From: Camellia lanceoleosa
Lineage: Eukaryota > Streptophyta > Magnoliopsida > Ericales > Theaceae
Assembly: GCA_025200525.1 (NCBI GenBank)
Contig: CM045759.1
Span: 7,192,001-7,256,000 of the forward strand
Direction of reading: 5' to 3'
Length of the DNA: 64,000 nucleotides
The notes under the pieces are model-generated. The model saw only the letters and a list, made by a program, of their open reading frames with translations, searched no databases and had not been told where the DNA came from. Of the stretch, positions 25,801 to 33,910 are shown piece after piece; the first letter of the stretch is position 1; each line of letters opens with the position of its first letter. The position numbers and the translations under genes are program-made.

Positions 25801-28634
25801 CGAGGTTTTTTTGTCATATATTGGACCAGAGGTCATTCTATTTTGATGCGAAACTATTACGGGAATGATTTTATTTGAATATTAGAACTCATTCATATAA
25901 CCTCTTTACTTTGATGTTATTCATTTGGCTTTGGATCACTCTGTTAGATATATGTATGTAGGTGAACATCGGAATGTCCAGCTCTAGTGAACCTGTGGAG
26001 AAACACTGAGTTTTTGTGGAGTCAGCCAAAGATGCCTCACACATGAGGCTTTTGTCTTTTGATTTTCTGTTTTCTTTTATTGGTCATGTTTGACCATGTC
26101 TGTATATAAGTTACGGTTTTTGTCTGACTATATTATATGTATGATGTTGGATGTGTGAGATTTCTTATGTATGTATGGGTGTGAGTTATTATATATATAT
26201 ATAATGTTTTTGTTCATGCTAATTATGCACAAGCTCATTGGACAATTTTATATTTCTGCTTCCACTTTTGACCCCATATAATTAAATATGATTTGATTTC
26301 TGTCTGGAAGCAGTAGGTAATCTCATGATTATTGATCGGTTATGATCCTAACCTCTAGGGACGGGTTTGGGCTGTGACAAAAATAGTGGTGAAACTTTTT
26401 TGTGGTCCAACGAACCAACACACAGTTGTAATTGAAATTTTGCTATTTGTACTCAACAAATATGCTTGCAATTAAATGCATTCCTTTTCATCAAATCTAT
26501 CATCCATTCATACAAGATTTCTACTTTGCCTATTATGTCAAAACATTTTAAGTCATATCCAACAATAACTTTTGCCATGGGAGCGGCATGAGAGTGAAGC
26601 TCTTGGTATAAAACATTAGGAAATATACTTGGATGTAGGCTAAGTTAGCAGAACCATATTAAAATTTGGTGTTTTCTCATGATGATGGTTTCTGGCTCTA
26701 AATATTTATTTTTTCCCTTTGTTTACTTTTTTTTTTATGGTAAATACACCAACAAAACCTTTATTTTTTGCGAAGGCATTTGGTTGCTTAAAATTAAAAA
26801 CAAAAAAATAAAGAAATTACCAAACTTACTTGTGAACAAGAAGAAACATGCCACTCAAAATGAATGTTCCCACAACAGCTATCCACCCGACGATCATCAA
26901 ACTACAATTATCAATGACAAACATTTGTTGATCATAGATCAAAATTGAAGATTAGCAACCCAAAAATAATTTTTTTTGAGAATCATATGCTACTTACACA
27001 TATACAAGACACTCCAATCCGATAATGGAAAATACTGCAATTAGCAATCAACAAGAAGTTTAAAAAATGAAAAACTAAACAACAGTTTCGACATATATAT
27101 ATATATATAAATGTAGACTTACAAAATCCAAGAAATGCCAAAACGAGCATAGCAACAGCGACATAGAATAAGATTTGTATCCTACATTGCATGGGTCAAA
27201 ACAAAACATTAATGAGTTCAAAATTCAATAATGTTACTGTCATAAGGACAATATGTAAAACCAAGTAATTACATAGGATCAAGGAAATTTCGTAAGTCTT
27301 TTGAACTATTGGCAGTTACATTCTGTAGATTGTCCGCAATTACATTGATTTGTCTCTGTATTTCATCTATGTTAGCTTGTAAATCAGCAGGTAATGACAT
27401 CTTCCCTACACCAATATTCTTAGCTGCCAAAAGATAATTAAAGACATCTTTTAGCTTTTGAACCGTTGTATTTGCCTGGATCAAAATAAAGGTCAATACG
27501 TTTACTATGCTAGTCTTAAACTTCGCTTGACCAATGTAGAGAAAGACACTTCCGGCTCTGCACTTCCAAAACAAAAATATTAAATTCATAATGAATTGTT
27601 TAACAAACATGTTATGTATTTTGTGTGTGTGTGAGAGAGAGAGAATTACATTGCAGTAATAGTGAGAAGTATGAGGAAAATAACGGAGAGAACATAGGCA
27701 ATTTGAGAATAATTATAATGGTTTCGTCTGCAACAGCAACGACGCAGGCATATGCATAACAAGCATAGCCCAAACAAGACGAACCAAATTATAGCAATGA
27801 TGAATAAGGGAGCCGCAGAAAAAGCCACAGACTGCAAAAGAAAAAAGTATTAATTACTTGTAAGTGTGAAACTTCTTTTTAGGAAGAAAAAGGAAAGTTG
27901 GCGACTAGGCATAAGTTACAGTTGATTAACACAAATTGTGAGGACAATGAAATAGGATTAAGAACCAAACAACCCATTTGGTATAAGCAAATTTGACGAA
28001 ACATATAAATTCCTTATTCAAATTTTCACATTTCACAAACTTGATCACAGGTTATACTAGAGCAACTAGTTTAGAATTGTAGAAGCTTAAAATCCATCAG
28101 CAAAGAAATTTAAATCCACAGTGATTTAGACTACTACTGATCATAAATGATGCATATATTACATAAACAATAGATAATTGATGAAGTAACATTACAACCT
28201 CTAAAAGGCACGAAATCCCCAATCCCTAGATGATGTATTACATACGAAAAAAAAGGCTACTATAGATATAGAATATCACAATCCACCAAAAGCACCATGT
28301 TATACAATAGACAATACTTTATGGAGATTATTTTCAACACACCCAAAAAAAAAAAAAAAAAAGATGTACATAAGTAAATGATTCAGATGAGATACTAGGT
28401 ACAAAAAAAGGGCTACTATAGATGAAGAAAATCAAAATCCACCAAAAGCACCATATTACACAACAGATGAGAATTGATTGAGAATATTTTCTACACATCT
28501 AAAAACAAACAAAACCAAGATTAGATTGTATAAAGATGTATCATATTAAATGGGAGAATTGGCCCATGTTTGGTAACAAGAAACACCTAGACCTAGGTGA
28601 TCATACATCAATGAAATTTCTTTTTATGCTTATC

Positions 28635-28665
<31 letters not shown>

Positions 28666-29181
28666 AAGAAAAAAAAAAGAAAAAAAAAAAAGGTGATCAT
28701 ACATTGTGTTATATATCAAAGAATTGAACATCATTACACAAATTGATAAGTTTGAAGGGACTTACATACAAGTAATTTCTACTTATGATATTCCACCCGC
28801 CTGTATAGTACTTAAACCCATCAAGAGGGTCTCTTCTATGCGTCCGATTGGCTGCCAAAATCAGAATTGTCGAATTCTTTGAAGTTTTATTTAAAAACTT
28901 TTGTGCATCCAATTCAACCACCTCATTATAATCTCTCTCATTTATCAACTCTGTAGACAAAAATTCACAGAAGAAAAAAGAAGGAAAACCCATAAATTAA
29001 ATAGAACCACAGACAATTATTTTCATAGTTCGTTCATATATAAGGCGCATAATATATGTACACACACAAACATAATACCTGGCATTGACTGTTGGAGATT
29101 GTCAAAAGCTCCATGAGAGAAGCAAAACAAGGTTGAAAAGAAGAAGAGAAGGAAAACAACAATGGGTTTGATTTGAAACAT
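8050..29181 (-). CDS. Plant polytopic membrane protein, At2g12400/At2g25270-like, nine exons
   Basis: Exons on the minus strand are 29181-29079, 28950-28766, 27831-27650, 27557-27273, 27181-27123, 27034-26998, 26901-26830, 10530-10206 and 8385-8050 (TGA). They have GT-AG borders and matching phases, and join to 527 residues. The N terminus is a signal peptide ([15 protein letters not shown], residues 1-24). Hydrophobic segments follow at about 98-128 (then a Cys/Arg-rich [11 protein letters not shown]), 137-165, 253-275, 275-305 and 488-512, ending in a basic tail ([10 protein letters not shown]). Two large loops (about 170-250 and 310-480) carry NxT/S sites, and the second has several Cys. 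Length and layout fit the uncharacterised plant family recalled as At2g12400/At2g25270/At1g80540. Its biochemical function is not known to me. No stop or frameshift is seen despite a 16-kb retroelement insertion in intron 7. Confidence 0.9.
8406..8736. mobile_element. Tourist-like MITE in the last intron
   Basis: The 331-bp element has imperfect terminal inverted repeats: GGTCATGTTTGTTTGGGTGG at the left, and the right end TCCGCCCAAACGAACATAGCC-like in complement. It is flanked by TTA on both sides (8403-8405 and 8737-8739). A 3-bp TTA/TAA duplication and GG-n-TGTTTGTTTGG termini are characteristic of PIF/Harbinger-derived Tourist MITEs. It carries no ORF and lies about 20 bp upstream of the acceptor of the last exon. 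Confidence 0.8.
10081..10126. repeat. CT microsatellite in intron 8
   Basis: An uninterrupted (CT)n tract of about 46 bp lies within intron 8 of the minus-strand gene, about 80 bp downstream of exon 8. Confidence 0.95.
10706..13107 (+). repeat. 5' LTR of the Tekay element
   Basis: It is bounded by TGTGACA and CATGACA and matches 23988-26379 along its length. Internal features are GA-rich tracts (11137-11205) and clustered CTCGAGCGA-like motifs around 11745-11930. A series of roughly 40-50-bp units carries GACC-n-GAGGTCATTCT (about 12310-12600). The 3' copy keeps an additional segment in the CTCGAG region that is lost here. Confidence 0.93.
13111..13128 (+). promoter_or_regulatory. Primer binding site, tRNA-Met type
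   Basis: TGGTATCAGAG begins 3 bp after the LTR end. It matches the initiator tRNA-Met-complementary site used by many plant Gypsy and Copia elements. The following bases (TACGAG) have drifted from the usual CC-rich continuation. Confidence 0.8.
13365..13996 (+). pseudogene. Tekay gag remnant
   Basis: One frame shows the retrotransposon gag fold signature: ARRWW, then [13 protein letters not shown], then a downstream [13 protein letters not shown] segment and a KFQGGL segment. A glutamine-rich leader precedes it. At least three in-frame stops (for example before LWRGVGSL and after CIQD) make it non-coding. No CCHC zinc knuckle is clearly readable downstream. Confidence 0.8.
14360..14530 (+). 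pseudogene. Tekay aspartic protease remnant
   Basis: The reading around 14400-14440 gives [13 protein letters not shown], the chromovirus protease active-site region. The usual motif is D-S/P-G-S/A-THSF, so the Gly after the Asp is already changed to Ser. The flanking frame breaks quickly. Confidence 0.65.
14665..16205 (+). pseudogene. Tekay reverse transcriptase and RNase H, degenerate
   Basis: Successive frames give LRNRxxxP-type RT leader sequence, then [39 protein letters not shown] and [12 protein letters not shown], then the catalytic IDDILIYS (Asp pair at 15398-15403). A one-base shift lies just upstream of the catalytic motif. RT thumb motifs follow ([14 protein letters not shown]), then RNase H ([45 protein letters not shown]). 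Several stops occur between the blocks. The order RT-RNase H-integrase is that of Ty3/Gypsy. Confidence 0.85.
16206..16504 (+). pseudogene. Tekay integrase, N-terminal part
   Basis: The frame ends in [10 protein letters not shown], the start of the integrase zinc-finger region (H of the HHCC motif), exactly where the nested LTR begins. The coding sequence resumes at 22711 with [19 protein letters not shown] sequence. Confidence 0.8.
16505..22710 (-). mobile_element. Solo LTR nested in the Tekay integrase (itself interrupted)
   Basis: The left end is TGTAGCGACT and the right end GGGCGTGACA. On the minus strand it reads TGTCACGCCCC to AGTCGCTACA, the typical termini of a plant Gypsy LTR. Flanks are GCATT (16500-16504) and ACATC (22711-22715), consistent with a decayed GCATC duplication because the integrase frame reads GCATCC. 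After removing the inner solo LTR and one TSD copy, about 2.5 kb remains. There is no gag or pol, so it is a solo LTR. GA microsatellites (16833-16867) and a poly(A) tract (about 17334-17354) lie inside. Confidence 0.8.
18200..21904 (-). mobile_element. Solo LTR, 3.7 kb, perfect 5-bp TSD
   Basis: It begins TGTAACACG, ends TGTCTACA, and is flanked by ATTAC on both sides (18195-18199 and 21905-21909). Read on the minus strand it starts TGTAGACACCCCATTTTTGAC, like the LTR at 1-3875. It contains the same subregions: GTGCCGACCGGCAC palindromes near 21597-21640, CATGCA-rich central repeats, the AGGGACCGAA-n-AATACA segment near 19215 and a segment complementary to GGTGGCGACTC near 18360. There is no internal protein domain. 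The open frames inside (for example 19347-19874) are LTR sequence, not genes. Confidence 0.9.
22711..23975 (+). pseudogene. Tekay integrase core and chromodomain
   Basis: Coding resumes with the zinc-finger Cys pair ([12 protein letters not shown]) and the DDE core. The first catalytic Asp position reads MGFIVGLP, with Gly instead of the usual Asp. The second is intact in LDRDSKF, and the third is intact in GQSERTI. The GPY-like segment follows ([24 protein letters not shown]). The C terminus ends in a chromodomain-like segment ([20 protein letters not shown]), diagnostic of the Tekay/Del chromovirus group. Stops occur at the GLP site, after ERTI, after TTQS and after GYL. Confidence 0.88.
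23973..23987 (+). promoter_or_regulatory. Polypurine tract of the Tekay element
   Basis: AAAGGAGGGAAGAT lies immediately before the 3' LTR start TGTGACA at 23988. This is the expected position and composition of the plus-strand primer. Confidence 0.8.
23988..26379 (+). repeat. 3' LTR of the Tekay element
   Basis: It matches 10706-13107 with scattered substitutions and small indels, ends GCTGTGACA, and is followed by the TSD AAAAT. The CTCGAG-rich segment (24965-25190) is more complete than in the 5' copy. Confidence 0.93.
28255..28510. repeat. Direct duplication in intron 2, offset 156 bp
   Basis: GGCTACTATAGAT at 28255 recurs at 28411, and similarity extends through AATCCACCAAAAGCACCAT. 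The second copy is diverged. A poly(A) tract (28347-28363) separates them. Confidence 0.75.
28636..28692. repeat. A-rich microsatellite in intron 2
   Basis: A run of A broken by single G residues, about 57 bp, lies inside intron 2 of the minus-strand gene. Confidence 0.95.
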
Positions 29182-29254
29182 GGTTCTCTTCCCTCTGATT
29201 CCTCTCTGGTTTTTGTGAGAGAGAGAGAGACAGAGAGAGGCACAGAAAGAGAGA

Positions 29255-29262
29255 TATTTATA
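29255..29262 (-). promoter_or_regulatory. Candidate TATA box of the membrane protein gene
   Basis: The minus strand reads TATAAATA here, about 75 bp upstream of the ATG at 29181. It is followed by a CT-rich leader (GA repeats on the plus strand at 29216-29252), which is typical of plant 5' UTRs. The spacing suits a transcription start near 29225. Confidence 0.55.
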
Positions 29263-29513
29263 CTATTTTTGAGCAGCAATCGTTTGCATTTGATGTTTGC
29301 GATTTTGGGATGAGATTGATTGCCAGCCTTTTATACCTTATTGATGTTTAGTACTTTTACTAAAGTACCCTTGGAATGGAGGTCATTGAGCAATATTGTC
29401 GGCCAAATTAAACAAATCACGTGCACAAATTTTTTTTTGGGGTACTTACTAATTAGTCCTGTTAACTAGACTTATTTATCTACATGTTCTAACTAATAAA
29501 TTTAACACTATAA

Positions 29514-29635
29514 AAATAAGAGAGTGATAAATTTATCACTAAAAATTTATTCATAAAACAAAGAGACTGATAAATTTATCACTATAAAATTATTCATAAA
29601 AAAAAAGACTGATAAATTTATCTTTATCACTTAAT
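29514..29635. repeat. Short tandem repeat, about 50-bp unit
   Basis: GATAAATTTATCACTA followed by TTATTCATAAAA and AGACT recurs nearly three times in the upstream flank of the membrane protein gene. Confidence 0.7.
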
Positions 29636-30774
29636 AAATTATATCAAATAGGACTTAATGGGTAATAAGTCTCCAAAGTAGGACCTATTAGTAATTTACC
29701 CTTTTTTTTTTTGGGTATGTTGACGCTAGTGATATTTCGTCAATAATATATACTCTGTTAATGGTTTCCAGTTCTATAGTTTAAAGGAGTAACTGTTTAA
29801 ATTGATGATTCAAGTTATAAGGTGAATAATTTGAACGACAAAGTGAATTTTTATTTTCCTTGATTGTTTGTTTAAAGGAGTACGATGATGGAGTGGGAAT
29901 ATGAGAGTAATTTCAAGTTGTCCTATATTTTTGTAGAACAACGTATGTAATATTATATATTTGGAACAAATAATACCACACTCCATGGAATAAATAATTT
30001 CCATCGGAATTATCGTTCTTCAATTGGACAACTAATATTAATCTTCCAAATCTATTCTCTATCCATTTCTAAGTAATATCAAGATTATCCCCTATTTACT
30101 GTTTGACTTGTACGTTTTATTCTTATAGAAAATCTATAAATTCCGAAAATAAACTAGAAAATTGATTCAGAAATTCAAATCTACAATCTATAAATGGAAC
30201 CGATGTCTAATCAACATAATTTTTTGCAAGTGTGTTATATCTCAATTTTTTAAAAAATAAAATAAAAAATGAATGATTAGAATTATCAAAATAAGCCTTA
30301 CAATGGGGCAACCCCAGCTCCATCATTATGAGGCCACATCTTGCATGAACCTTGGTCTTTGATTGTAAATTTGAGCAATTTTGTGGTTCTATTTTGTGGT
30401 TCAAAATAACATAGTTGGAATATTTTAAATAAATTGAGCTTAATAAAGTTAAAGAATAACTAATCAATTTAAAGGGAAGTATCAGATCAATAGATAATGA
30501 GAAAAATAATTATAAATCAATAAAAATTATTTTAGGGGGCAAGTGAGAGTGACCTATAGATATATATATTAAAAAAAAAAAGTACATGGGCCGGCCTAAG
30601 CCCCACAATAAAATATATGGATTGGGTATAGGCAGAGGGAGTAAAGCTTGTCGGCTGGCCTGATGGACTTTTCAAGGCCCAACCAAAAAAGCTCACGCTG
30701 GAGGCTCATTAGTTTTTCTTTCTTCCTTTTTTTGTGCATATAAATTTTAACTGTTAACTATATTTTTCCATTTT

Positions 30775-30905
30775 GAGGACAATGGTAAAAAGTCAGCTTT
30801 TTGATTTTTTAACTTTTTTACACAAAATAACCTAGTGCTTTTTTTTTTTGGTCAAAAAGCCATCAAAAAAATCAAAAAGTCAAAAAATCAAATTTTTACC
30901 AACTT
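30775..30905. repeat. Imperfect inverted repeat, possible MITE
   Basis: GGTAAAAAGTCAGCTTTTTGATTTTTTAAC-like sequence on the left (given here only by position 30783-30812) is mirrored in complement by the segment ending ATTTTTACCAAC near 30903. It is low complexity, so the call is weak. Confidence 0.35.
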
Positions 30906-31559
30906 TCCAAAACAACACTAAATTAAAGATGTATACCATTTAATAATATAGTCATAATGAATGTAATTATGCATTTCAATAAACAAAGTTAAGTTTTTAT
31001 TTTTCATGAATCAATATTCAATTATAATTATTTTAATGCACTTCAAAATTTTGTATTATATTTTTTAAATAATTTTTAATTTATTTTAAATTTAACAAAA
31101 AAGAAAAGGGCTCAAATTAATAGTATGTGGGCTAAGCCGAACTGAAAACCCATAAACTTATATTTTTTAAGTACAAGGACAAGGTCTGAGCTTTAGAAAT
31201 ATCTCATGGATCCAAAAAAAAAAAAAAAATTACTCAGAATTTATAATTTAGGGCTAAGATTCATTTATAGTCCGGTCTCACAATTAAAAAAAAAAAAAAA
31301 AAATCAAATCTACACCCTAAATTTGAATTTCTAAATAAATTTTTTTGATTATTATTGTTATTATTAGAGAAAATTGTTAAAAATTCCAATATGATAAGAT
31401 ATTAGGTCAAACAAATATTTTTTATTAGTGAAAGGCTCACCCTCTGTGAAATAGTTTGGTGAAAAGTTATTTTATTTGTTTTGAAGGGCATTTTATTTCT
31501 AATTTTATTCCTTAATTTATCTGTTGACTTTGTTTTTATTTGTTTAATTTTTTTTGAAT

Positions 31560-32000
31560 AAATGTTCAGTTTTTTTTTTTGACTATCTGTTTAAATTTAT
31601 ATATATCTATTCAAATTTATGCCTATATGTTCGAATATTTTGACTATTTTAAAATTTTTTGTTTTATTATCGGTTCAAATTTTATTATCTGTTTAATTTT
31701 TTAATCATATGTTCATTTTTTCTCTTATTTGTTCAAATATTTGATGAAATGTATTATCTGTCCAATTTTTTTAGCTTATTTGTTTAAATCTATCTGTCCA
31801 AATTTTATTATCTGTTTAATTTTATTATTTGTTAAAATACACCAAACCACTATCTGTTGCAATCTTTCTCTTTTCCTCTCTTGTTCTTTACCCCTATCTG
31901 TTGAGATTAATCCATTACACACACACACAGATATATATATATATATTCAATTTTTTATTTTTATTTATTCATTTACCACTATCTGTTGCAATCTATTTCA
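31560..32000. repeat. T-rich spacer with recurring TATCTGTT motif
   Basis: TATCTGTT followed by a T-rich run recurs many times, including two copies of ACCACTATCTGTTGCAATC near 31849 and 31976. An AC/AT microsatellite lies at 31917-31945. No gene is supported. Confidence 0.5.
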
Positions 32001-32519
32001 TCATCATCATCATCAACAACAACAATTTAACAACTACAAACTTTTCTAAAGTTCTGCTTATAAATACTCTTGGTTTCTAGTTTATAATAGCAAACCATTC
32101 AGACTAAAGGACAACTCTTAATAATTTTTTTTTTGAAACAAATACATACAATCCATTTACAAAAGAAAAGAAAATGTTAACCCTCACCATATTGATCACT
32201 TCCTGCTGGAGTTCACAAGTTCAATTCATTCCAATTGATAGTGTTGCACAAGATGGATTGGGAAATTTCACCAACAGTCACATATGCTATCCTTGTTGCC
32301 CTTAACTTCAGTGTACGTTGATTATTTATTATACAAACATTGTTCAATAGTGTTGGTTCCTATTAGGCCATTGATGACCCGTTTCCATGTTTTAAAAAGT
32401 TGCATTGTCCACAAGTTTTGTTTTGGACAACGGCGGCTTACTCATCAAAATTTCACAGTTTTAAACCTTCGAATTAAACTGCCTAGCAAATTACTTTTCA
32501 AATAAATTTAGCCTAGTTT

Positions 32520-33300
32520 GAAATAGTTAGAATCTCCTAAAAGGTTTTTATTTGAAAAAATGTTCATTGTATTTACTATACATCCTACTAGGAATGATAA
32601 ATTTAATAATATATATATATAAGTACTAAAATGTAAATAAAGACCAAATAGTAAATATAATAATATGTCTATTTACATATGTCTATAGGAATGGAAATAT
32701 AAATAAATACTGAAACAGCTAGAATCTCCTAAAAGGTTTTTATTTCAAAAAATGTTCATTGAATTTACTATACATCCTATTAGGAATGATAAATTTAATT
32801 ATATATATATATTTATAGGTACTAAAATGTAAATAAAGACCGAATAGTAAATATAATAATATATGTATTTACATATGTCTATAGGAATGGAAATATAAAT
32901 AAATACTGAAAAAGTTTGGACATGTATATACTATACATCTTGTTAGGGCCAGTTGATATAATAATATGTGTTATTTACATATGTGTAGGTTACTGAAATG
33001 TAAATTTTTTTTTTTTTTTTTTTGAACAGCAAAAAAACCCTTTATTGATGAAAATTGTCAAAAAGAAATTACATCAAAAAAGGATGAGGGAGTGCAAAAG
33101 GCATCAAAGCAAAACCTCACGATCCCAACTAGGTTGGCACCGCGAGGGAAGCCCAATCATTTGCCAGCACACCACAAGGTTGAAGAGAAAACAACCACGA
33201 GGAAGCCTCCCAGAATACCACTACCAAACAGATCAAAACAGATCAGAATACCAGATCCCAACTAGGTTACTGAAATGTAAATAAAGATAAAAAAGTCTGG
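32520..33300. repeat. Tandem duplication of about 193 bp, third copy interrupted
   Basis: Two adjacent copies start with AATCTCCTAAAAGGTTTTTA near 32530 and 32723. They share CATCCTA-n-TAGGAATGATAAATTTAA and GGAATGGAAATATAAATAAA. A partial third copy (about 32915-33300) carries the retroposon at 33006-33263. Confidence 0.75.
33006..33263 (-). mobile_element. Non-LTR retroposon (LINE 3' end or SINE) with 19-bp TSD
   Basis: A poly(T) tract at 33006-33023 (the poly(A) tail on the minus strand) is preceded by a CAATAAAGGG-like polyadenylation signal in complement. The unit is flanked by identical copies of AGGTTACTGAAATGTAAAT (32987-33005 and 33264-33282). Long TSDs and a 3' poly(A) are the marks of target-primed reverse transcription. 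The 258-bp body resembles the 3' UTR of plant L1 LINEs, but no endonuclease or RT sequence is present and no Pol III boxes are clear. Confidence 0.85.
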
Positions 33301-33910
33301 GCAGGGGTATTTTAATGACGTGGATTTTTTATTTTTGTAAATCATTACATAAATTAATTGAATTGTTTAATGGACTATGTGTCTAGTGCTTGTCATAATA
33401 TTAAAGGATTGTTTGTAAAATTATTTATGACGATTGAAATAACGCTTTTAGTTTGATACACAAGTTTGAGTTGAAATTTGTATCTCTTAAAATAGAGACC
33501 TTTATTTTATGAATTTTTAAAAATAGTTTCACAATTCAAAAGCTTATGAAATTTTTACATAAGATTCATACATGAGTATAATAAACTTTGTAAAAATTGT
33601 AGATCAAAACTGTATTATTATAACAGATCAAATACTCCATTTCAAAATGCTTCAATAAATGGAAGAAAAGTAAGACATCTCTCAGCCACTCCTACCAATC
33701 TCCTTCTCTATACCCATTTTGTTAACTAGGCATCATAACAGCTATTGTAGAACTCTCTCTCTATACTTTACATGATGTTTGGACAAGGACCAACATCAGC
33801 ACCACAAACACAAACGATACCAAACATGGTTAGAATTTGTTTCAAATAGTTGGTCTACATCAGTTTTGGACCATTGCCATCACCAAAATCAAACAAAAAA
33901 TGTAACACCC
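33301..33910. other. Spacer without recognisable gene
   Basis: AT-rich sequence between the tandem duplication and the LTR of element A. No domain, splice pattern or repeat is recognised. Confidence 0.5.

Larger units (their letters stand above)
10706..26379 (+). mobile_element. Tekay-type Ty3/Gypsy retrotransposon with nested insertions
   Basis: LTRs of 2402 bp (10706-13107) and 2392 bp (23988-26379) both begin TGTGACA and end TGACA. The element is flanked by the perfect 5-bp TSD AAAAT (10701-10705 and 26380-26384). Inside are a tRNA-Met-type primer site, remains of gag, protease, reverse transcriptase, RNase H, integrase and a C-terminal chromodomain, then a purine-rich tract before the 3' LTR. 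By eye the LTRs are roughly 85-90% identical, so the insertion is old. The integrase is split by the solo LTR at 16505-22710. All coding parts carry stops or frameshifts. Confidence 0.93.
10531..26829 (-). other. Intron 7 of the membrane protein gene, 16.3 kb
   Basis: The donor GTAAG follows the exon ending at 26830 and the acceptor TATCAG precedes the exon starting at 10530. About 15.7 kb of the intron is the nested Tekay element at 10706-26379. Without it the intron would be roughly 0.6 kb, like the gene's other introns. The element is inserted on the strand opposite to the gene. Confidence 0.88.

Noticed and set aside
28536..28727. ORF ending in a long Lys-rich tail
   Set aside because: The tail is the A-rich microsatellite in intron 2 of the opposite-strand gene.
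31729..32080. Two overlapping ORFs rich in Leu, Ile and His, resembling membrane proteins
   Set aside because: They are produced by T-rich low-complexity sequence and CAT/CAA microsatellites, without splice or domain evidence.
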